A DNA stretch of 14,825 nt from contig DASUZB010000157.1 in the NCBI GenBank assembly GCA_036377075.1, positions 1 through 14,825 on the forward strand, in the 5' to 3' direction. A model generated the notes under the pieces. That model searched no databases and was not told where the DNA came from. It saw nothing but the letters and a program-made list of their open reading frames with translations. Numbering within the stretch: position 1 is the stretch's first letter; every line of letters begins with the position of its first letter. This document shows, piece by piece, positions 5,664-12,505 of this stretch. Made by a program: the position numbers and the translations under genes. Origin of the DNA: DASUZB01 sp036377075. GTDB lineage: Bacteria > Actinomycetota > CALGFH01.

Positions 5664-7283
5664 ATGACGCCCCCGACCACCGCCCGCGGCGACGGCCCGG
5701 CCGAGGTCGCCGCCGAGCAGTTCCGGCTGCTCGTCGACCAGGTCCGGGAGTACGCGATCTTCCTGCTCGACCAGGAAGGCCGGGTGGCGAGCTGGAACGC
5801 CGGCGCCGAGCGCATCAAGGGCTACCAGGCCGCCGAGATCCTCAGCAAGCACCTTTCCACCTTCTACCTGCCGGAGGACGCCGCCGCCGGCAAGGCGCAC
5901 AAGGCCCTGGCGCAGGCGGCGCGCGAGGGCCACTTCCAGGCGGTCGGCTGGCGCGTCCGCAAGGGCGGCGAGCGCTTCATGGCGCGGGTCGCCCTCACCG
6001 CCCTGCACGACCAGGACGGGCAGCTCAGGGGCTTCGCCAAGATCACCCAGGACGTGACCGCCGAGCGCGAGGCCGAGCGCACGCTGCACGAGCGTGAGCA
6101 GCAGCTCGCCGAGGCGCAGGCGATCGCCCAACTGGGCAGCTTCGAGTGGGACCTCGCCAGCGACCGGGTCACCTGGAGCGCCGAGCTGGGCCGCATCTAC
6201 GGGGTCGACCCCCGTACCGCCAGCGCCAGCTTCGAGGAGTTCCTGCAGCACGTCCACCCCGAGGACCGGCCGCTCGCGGCCCAGATCATGCGCCGGGCGG
6301 CCAGGGAGGGGACGCCGTTCCGCAAGGAGGTGCGGGTCCTGCGCCCGAACGGCGAGGCGCGCCTGGTGACGAGCTGGGGCGAGGTCGTCCGCGACGACCA
6401 CGGCAAGCCCGCGCGGGTGCTGGGCGTCTGCCAGGACGTGACCGAGTGGCGCGACCGCGAGGAGCAGCTCGCCGAGGCGCACGCCCAGGCGGAGCTGTCC
6501 CGGCGGCTGCAGCGCGGGCTGCTGCCCAACCTGTCGCTGCGCACGCCGACGCTGACGCTGCGCACCCGCTACCAGCCCGGCCAGGAGCGAGCCCTGCTCG
6601 GCGCCGACTTCTACGACGCGCTGGAGCTGCCCGATGGCAGGGTGGCCCTGCTGATCGGCGACGTCGCCGGCCACGGCCCGGACGAGGCGGCCGTCGGGGT
6701 CGCCCTGCGCGCCGCCTGGCGGGCGCTGGTGCTCAGCGGCCACGACCCGGGCGAGCTGCTCAACGGCCTGGACCGGGTGCTGGTGCGCGACCGGCCGTCG
6801 GAGGAGGTCTTCACCACCGTCTGCTGCGCCTGGGTCAGCGCCGACCGCTCCCACGTCACCGTCGCCCTGGCGGGTCACCCCCCGCCGCTGCTGGCCAGGG
6901 ACGGCAAGGTCGAGACCGTGGCCGCGCCGGGCGGGCCCGCGCTCGGCATCTACGACGACGAATACCCCTACGAGTCGGGGGTGATCGAGGTCGAGGTCGG
7001 GGGCAGGTGGACCCTGCTGTGCTACACGGACGGGCTGGTCGAAGGCCTGAGCGCGCCCGGTTCGGTGGAGCGGTTCGGGATCGAGGCGCTCGGCGGCGTC
7101 CTCGCCGCGCGCATCGGCGAGCCGCTCGGCCTCGACGAGCTGCTCGACGGCCTGCTCGAGGTGGTCCACACGGCCAACGGGGGCGACCTCTCCGACGACG
7201 TCGCCATCCTGTGCGTCGGGCACTGCCCGCGGACCGCCGACGCTCCCGCCCAGCCCGCGACGTCAACAGGTCGGAGGGGATGA
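5664..7283 (+). CDS. PAS-PAS-PP2C (RsbU/SpoIIE-type) serine phosphatase
   Basis: A 539-residue soluble sensor phosphatase. PAS 1 spans about 15-135 (IFLLDQEGRVASWNAGAERIKG, start of domain at 20), PAS 2 about 150-262 (LGSFEWDLASDRVTW, HPEDR), a short coiled linker runs to 290, and a PPM/PP2C-type phosphatase domain covers 295-520. The metal-binding motifs are GADFYDAL (313-320, Asp315), IGDVAGHG (331-338, Asp333), CYTDGLVE (453-460, Asp456) and LSDDVAILCV (509-518, Asp511/512). Such enzymes dephosphorylate STAS anti-anti-sigma proteins and so free an alternative sigma factor. Start: ATG 5664 with AGGTG 9 bases upstream; GTG 5652 is possible. Its stop overlaps the next start (ATGA, 7280-7283), so phosphatase and RsbW-like kinase are coupled. 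PAS ligands cannot be told from the sequence. Confidence 0.9.
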   Translation: MTPPTTARGDGPAEVAAEQFRLLVDQVREYAIFLLDQEGRVASWNAGAERIKGYQAAEILSKHLSTFYLPEDAAAGKAHKALAQAAREGHFQAVGWRVRKGGERFMARVALTALHDQDGQLRGFAKITQDVTAEREAERTLHEREQQLAEAQAIAQLGSFEWDLASDRVTWSAELGRIYGVDPRTASASFEEFLQHVHPEDRPLAAQIMRRAAREGTPFRKEVRVLRPNGEARLVTSWGEVVRDDHGKPARVLGVCQDVTEWRDREEQLAEAHAQAELSRRLQRGLLPNLSLRTPTLTLRTRYQPGQERALLGADFYDALELPDGRVALLIGDVAGHGPDEAAVGVALRAAWRALVLSGHDPGELLNGLDRVLVRDRPSEEVFTTVCCAWVSADRSHVTVALAGHPPPLLARDGKVETVAAPGGPALGIYDDEYPYESGVIEVEVGGRWTLLCYTDGLVEGLSAPGSVERFGIEALGGVLAARIGEPLGLDELLDGLLEVVHTANGGDLSDDVAILCVGHCPRTADAPAQPATSTGRRG

Positions 7284-8245
7284 TCGAGGAGCCGACGGCT
7301 GCGTCAGCCAGCCGGATCGAGCTGCGCCCCGGGCCGTCCAGCCCGGCGCTTGCGCGACGCTTCCTCAACGAGCGCTCCGAGGCCTGGTCGCTGCCCGACC
7401 CGGTCGGCGAGCAGCTCGTCCTGGTCGGGTCGGAGCTGGTCACCAACGCGGTCCTGCACGCCAGGACCCAGCTCACCCTGACGCTCGAGCTGCGGGCCGA
7501 CCGGGTCCGCGTCAGCGTCAGGGACCACTCCTCCGCCCCGGTCGCCCTGCGGCACTACCGGCCGGACGCCCTCACCGGCCGCGGCCTCGGGGTGATCGCC
7601 ACGGTCAGCCGGGCGTGGGGCGTCGAGCCGGCCAGGGGCGGCAAGGTCATCTGGGCCGAGCTGCTGCTCGACGGAAGCTCTCCGAGCACCCCGGCGAGCC
7701 CGCCCCGCGGCCAGGTCGACGGGCCGAAGCCGAGCGGCGCCGCCGGCGCGCGCCGGGTCAGGTACCTCGACGTGCCGGTCACCGACTACCTGGCGATGCA
7801 GGAGCACAACGACGCCCTCTTCCGCGAGCTGCAGCTCATCAGGATCAGGATGCACACCCAGGGCGGCGAGGGCGCCGCCGTCGATCCGCCCCGCCTGGTC
7901 AGCTTCGCCGACCGGCTGCTGACGAAGTTCCGCAGCCAGAGCGACACGCTGCGGGACGAGGTCGCCAGGGCGCAGGCCCGCGGCGCCGAGACCGTCGACC
8001 TGGAGAGCGAAGGCTTCCCGGCGGCGGTCCCTGCCGCCCGCGCCTACGTCGACCTGCTCGAGGAGGCGGACGAGTTCTGCCGCTCCGGCGAGCTGCTGGT
8101 CCCGCCCCCGCCCGAGCGGGTCCGCTGGCTGCGGCGCTGGTTCCTGGAGCAGATGGCCACGCAGCTGCTCGACGGCGCACCGCCCGGGCGGCCGGACGGC
8201 GGCCCCGGCGCCGAGCCGGGCGCGGACCGCCCCGGGCCGGCGTAG
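7280..8245 (+). CDS. RsbW-like anti-sigma kinase (HATPase) with unknown C-terminal half
   Basis: 321 residues. Residues about 12-130 form a GHKL ATPase domain of the RsbW/HATPase_c_2 type: N-box ELVTNAVLHA (Glu52, Asn56), a G1 segment RDHSSAPV (Asp82) and G2 GRGLGVI (100-106), with AWGVEP after it. Members phosphorylate STAS antagonists and hold sigma factors. A Pro/Gly linker (132-158) leads to an extra helical domain at 160-298 (YLDVPVTDYLAMQEHNDALF, then RELQLI) with alternating charged and hydrophobic residues and a C-terminal Pro/Gly tail; I do not recognise its function. The ATG overlaps the phosphatase stop, and GGAGGGG (7273-7279) directly abuts it, so initiation probably depends on coupling. 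No STAS or sigma-B-like gene is in the window, so partners must be elsewhere. Confidence 0.8.
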   Translation: MIEEPTAASASRIELRPGPSSPALARRFLNERSEAWSLPDPVGEQLVLVGSELVTNAVLHARTQLTLTLELRADRVRVSVRDHSSAPVALRHYRPDALTGRGLGVIATVSRAWGVEPARGGKVIWAELLLDGSSPSTPASPPRGQVDGPKPSGAAGARRVRYLDVPVTDYLAMQEHNDALFRELQLIRIRMHTQGGEGAAVDPPRLVSFADRLLTKFRSQSDTLRDEVARAQARGAETVDLESEGFPAAVPAARAYVDLLEEADEFCRSGELLVPPPPERVRWLRRWFLEQMATQLLDGAPPGRPDGGPGAEPGADRPGPA

Positions 8246-8302
8246 CCGTTCGCGCGGGCCGGCGACGCCGCCAGGAGCCGGTACCCGATGGCGATCCGGG
8301 GT

Positions 8303-8332
8303 TTGTGACCCGAAGAGCGCTCTTGTTAGCAT
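8303..8332 (+). promoter_or_regulatory. Promoter for the histidine kinase-receiver pair
   Basis: TTGTGA (8303-8308), 18 bases, then TAGCAT (8327-8332, TAnnnT), in an AT-richer part of the 111-base gap. Transcription from about 8339 leaves a leader of some 18 bases before ATG 8357. Confidence 0.55.
8313..8324. promoter_or_regulatory. Perfect 12-base palindrome between -35 and -10
   Basis: AAGAGCGCTCTT reads the same on both strands and fills most of the promoter spacer. A dimer bound here would block or remodel the promoter, so it is a good operator candidate. The binding protein is unknown; the cognate receiver has no DNA-binding domain. Confidence 0.45.
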
Positions 8333-8356
8333 CGGGCGTTCCCGAGAGGGGGAGGC

Positions 8357-9829
8357 ATGTCGTCGAGGACCGTGCACATGGATGCCCAAATCCCGACGGC
8401 CGCCGAGCGCCGCTACCAGACCGTCGCCGACCACCTGCCCGACGTCGCGGTGCTCGTCTTCGACCGCGGCCTGCGCTTCGAGCTGGTCACCGGCGCCGCC
8501 CTGCGCTTCCGCCACTGGCAGCCGGACGAGCTGGTCGGCCGCACCGTCTTCGAGCTGTTCCCGGGTGCCTACGCGGAGGCGCTCGCCGCCCACTTCCGCG
8601 CCGCCCTGGCCGGTGAGCGTCGCCGCTTCGAGCTGGCCGGCTGGCGCGACCCGGAGCGGCACTGGTCGGCCGAGGTGGTGCCGCTGCGCGAGCCGGACGG
8701 CGAGGTCATCAGCGGCATGGTGTTCTGCCGCGACGTCACCGAGCGGCGCCGCTCCGACGAGGCGCTGCGGGAGAGCCGCCGCCGGCTCGCCGAGGCGCAG
8801 CGCCTCGCCAGGGTCGGGAGCTGGGAGTGGGACGTCGCCACCGGCAAGGTGGTCGCGTCCGACGAGCAGTACCGCATCCTCGGGATCGAACCGGGCACGC
8901 CGCTGGACGTGGTGTCCGGGATGGCGCACATCCATCCAGACGACATGGAGCGGCTCCAGCGCGAGATCGGGCGGGTGGTCAACGACCCGTCGCCGTTCGA
9001 GGTGGAGCACCGCATCCTCTACCCTGACGGGTCGGTTCGGCTGGTGCTGGTCCGCGGCGAGGGCGTCTGCGACGCGACCGGCAAGGTGGTGCGCATCATC
9101 GGCACCGACCAGGACGTCACCGAGGCGAAGCAGGCCGAGCAGCAGCGCCAGCAGCTCCTCGCCCGCCTCTACGAGGCGCTCGAAGGGCAGCACCAGCGGC
9201 TCGCCGCCGACCTCCACGACAGCCACGTGCAGGCCCTCGCCGCCATGGGGCTCAAGCTCGACCGCGTCCGCCTGCTGCTGGACGCCGACCCCGAGCGCGT
9301 CCGCGGCCTGCTCGACGAGCTGCGCGGCGACGTGACCGTCGAGCTGGGCGCGATGCGGCGCACCATCGGCGCGCTGCGCCCGCTGGTCCTCGACCAGCGC
9401 GGCCTGGTCGCGGCGGTGCGCGAGCTGGCCGCCGCCACCCGCGACCGGGCCGGCCTCGCCGAGTGCACCGTTGCCGACGAGTTGGGCGGTCAGCGGCTCA
9501 GCCCGGAACTGGAGACGGTCCTGTTCCGCGTCGCCCAGCAGGCCCTCGCCAACGTGGCGCAGCACGCCGGCGCCGCCCAGGTGAGCGTCCGGCTGGAGTG
9601 GTCCGGGTCGTCGGTGGTGCTGCGCGTCGACGACGACGGCCGCGGCTTCGATCCCGCCCACGCGGAGGTGCTCACCGGGTACGGTGGCTTCGGGCTCACC
9701 TCCATGCGCGAGCGGGTGCAGAGCGTCGGCGGGCGGCTGACGGTCGACAGCGAGCCCGGCCGCGGCACCAGCGTCGAGGCACAGGTGCCCGCCACCACGC
9801 CGGCGCCGGGGGAGCCCGAGCGGCCGTGA
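8357..9829 (+). CDS. PAS-PAS sensor histidine kinase, HisKA_3 (NarL/DesK) type
   Basis: 490 residues, no membrane helix, hence cytosolic. PAS 1 is about 18-130 (PDVAVLVFDRGLRFELVTG, GRTVFELFPG), PAS 2 about 143-257 (LAEAQRLARVGSWEWDV, HIHPDD). A HisKA_3 dimerisation domain covers 276-345 with phospho-acceptor His287 in AADLHDSHVQALAAMGLKL. The HATPase domain is 384-478: N-box RVAQQALANVAQHA (Asn399), G1 DDDGRGF (425-431), G2 GFGLTSMRERV (444-454), final GRGTSV. The N-box normally reads QEAL; here Glu is Gln395, which may weaken ATPase activity. ATG 8357 follows GAGGGG. The gene has its own promoter, and its TGA overlaps the next GTG (GTGA), so kinase and receiver are translationally coupled. 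PAS 2 resembles PAS 2 of the upstream phosphatase. Confidence 0.9.
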   Translation: MSSRTVHMDAQIPTAAERRYQTVADHLPDVAVLVFDRGLRFELVTGAALRFRHWQPDELVGRTVFELFPGAYAEALAAHFRAALAGERRRFELAGWRDPERHWSAEVVPLREPDGEVISGMVFCRDVTERRRSDEALRESRRRLAEAQRLARVGSWEWDVATGKVVASDEQYRILGIEPGTPLDVVSGMAHIHPDDMERLQREIGRVVNDPSPFEVEHRILYPDGSVRLVLVRGEGVCDATGKVVRIIGTDQDVTEAKQAEQQRQQLLARLYEALEGQHQRLAADLHDSHVQALAAMGLKLDRVRLLLDADPERVRGLLDELRGDVTVELGAMRRTIGALRPLVLDQRGLVAAVRELAAATRDRAGLAECTVADELGGQRLSPELETVLFRVAQQALANVAQHAGAAQVSVRLEWSGSSVVLRVDDDGRGFDPAHAEVLTGYGGFGLTSMRERVQSVGGRLTVDSEPGRGTSVEAQVPATTPAPGEPERP

Positions 9830-10218
9830 CCCGCCCACGGGTGCTGGTCGTCGACGACCACCGCGGCGTCCGCGAGGCGCTGGTGTGCCTGCTCGACCTG
9901 GTCGGCTTCGAGGTCGTCGGCGAGGCCGGCGACGGCGCCGACGCGGTCGCGCTCGCCAGGCAGGTCGACCCGGACCTGACCCTGATGGACCTGTCGATGC
10001 CGGTGGTCGGCGGGCTGGACGCCACCCGCATGCTGCGCGAGGCGCTGCCGCGGACGCCGGTGGTGGTGCTGACCGCGTTCGAGTCCGCCGACCTGGAGCG
10101 GGCGGCGCGCGCCGCCGGCGCGAGCGCCTACCTGGTCAAGGACGGCAGCGTCGAGCGCCTGCGGGCGGTGCTGCACGGCGTCCTCGCCGCCGTCACCGGA
10201 CCCGAGCGGACCTGCTGA
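9826..10218 (+). CDS. Single-domain response regulator (receiver only)
   Basis: 130 residues comprising one CheY-like receiver: acidic pocket VVDDH (Asp10, Asp11), phospho-acceptor Asp55 in LMDLSMP, Thr83 in LTAF, Lys105 in YLVKD. The receiver resembles the N-terminal half of NarL/FixJ regulators, but the protein stops 20 residues after the conserved Lys, with no LuxR-type helix-turn-helix. Only 21 bases separate its stop from the end of the opposing gene, so an output domain has either been lost or never existed. GTG 9826 overlaps the kinase stop in GTGA, marking it as the kinase's partner. It may act by protein contact, as a phosphate sink, or in a relay. Confidence 0.85.
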   Translation: MTRPRVLVVDDHRGVREALVCLLDLVGFEVVGEAGDGADAVALARQVDPDLTLMDLSMPVVGGLDATRMLREALPRTPVVVLTAFESADLERAARAAGASAYLVKDGSVERLRAVLHGVLAAVTGPERTC

Positions 10219-10239
10219 AGGGGCCGGTTGCGCCACGCC

Positions 10240-11445
10240 TCAGCGCGCCAGCGCGGCGACGCCGTCGAGCAGGCGCTCGACGTCCGAGCGGTCGTTGTAG
10301 TGGACCAGGCCGGCCCGTACCGCGCTGCCGCCGTCGCGGATACCGAGCGCCCCGGTCAGCTCCCAGGCGTAGTTGTGGCCGTTCCACACGTTGACCCGCC
10401 GCGCGGCGAGGTGCTCGGCGACCTCGCGGGGGGTGTGGCCGGCGACGGTGAAGTACGCGGTGGCGGTGCGCCGCGCCGCCTTGCCGTACGTGGTCACCGA
10501 CGGGATCCGTCCGAGCCCGTCGAGCAGCACGCCGAACAGCTCCAGCTCGTGCGCCTCGGCGGCGCGCATAGAGGCGAGCAGCCGCCGCCGCCGGGTCCCC
10601 GAGGCCGCCGGGTCGAGGCCGGCCAGGTGCTCCACGGCGGCGGCGACGCCGGCGAAATCGGCGAACGGCGCGGTGCCCCGCTCGAAGCGCTCGGGCACCG
10701 AGTCGGGCGAGGAGGCGAGCTTGTCGGGGCGCAGCCCCTCGAGCAGCGCCGGGTCGGCGACCACGGCGCCGACGTGCGGCCCGGACCACTTGTAGGCGCT
10801 GGTCGCGTAGAAGTCGGCGCCGAGCCGCGCGGCGTCGACCGGGCCGTGCGCGGCGGCGTGCACCCCGTCGACGAAGACCAGCGCGCCCACGCCGTGCGCC
10901 TTGGCGGCGATCGCCGCGACGTCCGGCCGGGTGCCGAGCACGTTGCTCGCCGCCGTCACCGCCACCAGCCGGGTGCGCTCGGACAGCAGCTCGTCGTACT
11001 GCCCGCCGGGCAGCTCGCCGGTCGCCAGGTCGACCTCGGCCCAGCGCACCGTCGCGCCCGCCCGCGCCGCGGCCTGCAGCCAGGGCCGTGCGTTGGCGTC
11101 GTGGTCGAGGCGGGAGACGACCACCTCGTCGCCGGGACCCCACCCGGCGGCGAGCGCCGCCGCCAGCCGGTAGGTCAGGGTGGTCATGTTGGGGCCGAGC
11201 ACGACCCCGCGCGGCACCCCGCCGACCAGGTCGGCGACCGCCCGCCGGCACTCGGCGACGAGCTCGTCGGAGCGGCGGCTGGCCGGGAAGGCGCCGCTCA
11301 CGTTGCCGATCCCGGCGCGGTAGGCGCCGGCGATCGCGTCGAGGACCACCTGCGGCACCTGCGTGCCCGCGGCCCCGTCCAGGTAGGCGTACCCGTCTGC
11401 CAGCGCCGGGTAGCAGGCGCGCACCCGCGCGACGTCGAAGCTCAC
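10240..11445 (-). CDS. Class V aminotransferase, cysteine desulfurase-like, no catalytic Cys
   Basis: A 401-residue PLP enzyme of fold type I. PLP lysine Lys219 lies in ATSAYKWSGPHVG; Asp193 and His196 in FVDGVHAAAH bind the cofactor; His115 in LDHDAN stacks on the ring; N-terminal YLDGAAGTQVP is the substrate-loop motif. The sequence fits the 'cysteine desulfurase-like' branch of SufS relatives (TIGR01976-type). True desulfurases carry a catalytic Cys in a C-terminal loop; here the matching stretch is VNVWNGHNYAW (351-361), and the only cysteines are Cys11 and Cys66, so sulfur transfer from cysteine is unlikely. Reaction unknown. The GTG start is preceded 6 bases upstream by TAGCCT and no Shine-Dalgarno, suggesting a leaderless message. 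It stands alone on this strand, convergent with the receiver gene and divergent from the DivIVA-like gene. Confidence 0.85.
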   Translation of the reverse strand: MSFDVARVRACYPALADGYAYLDGAAGTQVPQVVLDAIAGAYRAGIGNVSGAFPASRRSDELVAECRRAVADLVGGVPRGVVLGPNMTTLTYRLAAALAAGWGPGDEVVVSRLDHDANARPWLQAAARAGATVRWAEVDLATGELPGGQYDELLSERTRLVAVTAASNVLGTRPDVAAIAAKAHGVGALVFVDGVHAAAHGPVDAARLGADFYATSAYKWSGPHVGAVVADPALLEGLRPDKLASSPDSVPERFERGTAPFADFAGVAAAVEHLAGLDPAASGTRRRRLLASMRAAEAHELELFGVLLDGLGRIPSVTTYGKAARRTATAYFTVAGHTPREVAEHLAARRVNVWNGHNYAWELTGALGIRDGGSAVRAGLVHYNDRSDVERLLDGVAALAR

Positions 11446-11451
11446 CGCGCC

Positions 11452-11457
11452 AGGCTA
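11452..11457 (-). promoter_or_regulatory. Candidate -10 for a leaderless aminotransferase mRNA
   Basis: TAGCCT (TAnnnT) on the reverse strand, 6 bases before the GTG at 11445, the same geometry as the deaminase. No clear -35 is seen. Confidence 0.4.
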
Positions 11458-11484
11458 CCCCAGCGGGGTGGACAGGCCGGCGAA

Positions 11485-11515
11485 TTACCGCTTGGCGGCA
11501 CGAGGGCATTATCTT
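11485..11515 (+). promoter_or_regulatory. Weak promoter candidate for the DivIVA-like gene
   Basis: TTACCG (11485-11490), 19 bases, TATCTT (11510-11515, TAnnnT), within the only AT-richer patch of the divergent gap. The -35 match and spacing are poor; the -10 is reasonable. It would leave a leader of about 70 bases. Confidence 0.3.
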
Positions 11516-11593
11516 CCCACAGGGGCATGCGCAACGTGCGGGGTACGGCCCGCCGGGCTACGGCTGCCTCCGAGGTGCGGAGGAGGAGCCAAG

Positions 11594-12370
11594 ATGAGCG
11601 CTGCGCAACCGGATCAGGCGACGACCCCAGCGGTCAGCCTTCCTCGGTTCCCGATCACCGTGTGGGGCTACGAGCGCAGGTACGTGGACAGCTTCGTGGC
11701 CGGCCTGGTCGAGCAGCTCGAGCGCGAGCGCCGGCGCAGCGACCAGGCCGAGCGGGGGCTGCGCCAGCTGCAGCAGGACGTCGAGCAGGGCCGGGCGCAG
11801 GTGCCTGCCTGGTTCTCCAGCGTCGGCACCGAGATCGACCAGGTGCTCGACAACGCCGGGCGGGCCGCCGCCAAGCTGCTCGCCGAGGCCGGCAGGCGCA
11901 TCCAGGCGGCCACCGACGCGGCCGAGGCGCAGGCCGCCGAGCGGATCAGGGAGGCCGAGGAGCAGGCACGCCAGCTCGGGGAGGCGGCGCGCGCGGCGTT
12001 GCAGGACGCGCAGGCCGAACGGGCGCGCATCGAGGCGGCGGCGGGGAGGGCGGCCGAGGAGCAGCGGGCCCGGGCCGACCTTGACACCAAGGCCCTGCTG
12101 GCGCGCGCGCACGACGAGGCGCGGCGCGTCCACGAGCACGCCGACCAGGAGCGCCACCAGCTCGAGGCCGAGCGCGCGCAGCTGGCGTCGCTGCGCGAGT
12201 CCATGGTCGAGCAGCTCGTACAGGTCTACGCGCCCCTCGGGCTCACGCTGGTCGACGCGCGCGGCGAGATCCAGGCGTCCACCCACGGAGGCGCCCGACC
12301 CGCCCCCCCGGCGCCGGGCCAGCCGCCGCGACCCGACGGCCTGGCCAGGCCCGACGGAGGGGTGCGGTAG
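11594..12370 (+). CDS. DivIVA-domain coiled-coil protein
   Basis: 258 residues. Residues 19-60 (FPITVWGYERRYVDSFVAGL and what follows) match the membrane-curvature-sensing N-terminal DivIVA pattern F-x(5-6)-GY-x-x-x-x-VD-x-F. Residues 85-205 form a long Ala/Glu/Arg-rich coiled coil (repeated AEEQARQLGEAARAAL-like heptads), followed by a short hydrophobic segment and a Pro-rich, disordered tail (233-258). DivIVA/Wag31 proteins mark poles and septa and recruit cell-wall machinery. This one lacks a second conserved C-terminal coil, so it is more likely a DivIVA-domain relative (SepIVA/Scy-like) than the main polar scaffold; that is inference. ATG 11594 has a strong site AGGAGG (11581-11586) 7 bases upstream. 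Neighbours give no functional clue. Confidence 0.75.
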   Translation: MSAAQPDQATTPAVSLPRFPITVWGYERRYVDSFVAGLVEQLERERRRSDQAERGLRQLQQDVEQGRAQVPAWFSSVGTEIDQVLDNAGRAAAKLLAEAGRRIQAATDAAEAQAAERIREAEEQARQLGEAARAALQDAQAERARIEAAAGRAAEEQRARADLDTKALLARAHDEARRVHEHADQERHQLEAERAQLASLRESMVEQLVQVYAPLGLTLVDARGEIQASTHGGARPAPPAPGQPPRPDGLARPDGGVR

Positions 12371-12505
12371 CCGGCCCCCGCGGTGACCGACGGCACCGGG
12401 CGGCTGTGACCCAGGGCACTGCCTCGCCGAGCAGAAACGGGCATCGTGGCGGGTGGGCACGGGTCCGACGACCGGGCCGGCCTCGTCGTGGGGAGAGCGA
12501 TCGCG

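Noticed and set aside
7304..9838. 844-codon reverse frame across the kinase genes
   Set aside because: It is a shadow of the RsbW-like and histidine kinase genes on the forward strand, whose motifs are unambiguous.
10240..11445. Calling the aminotransferase a true cysteine desulfurase (SufS/IscS)
   Set aside because: The C-terminal catalytic-Cys loop has no cysteine, and no iron-sulfur assembly genes are adjacent.
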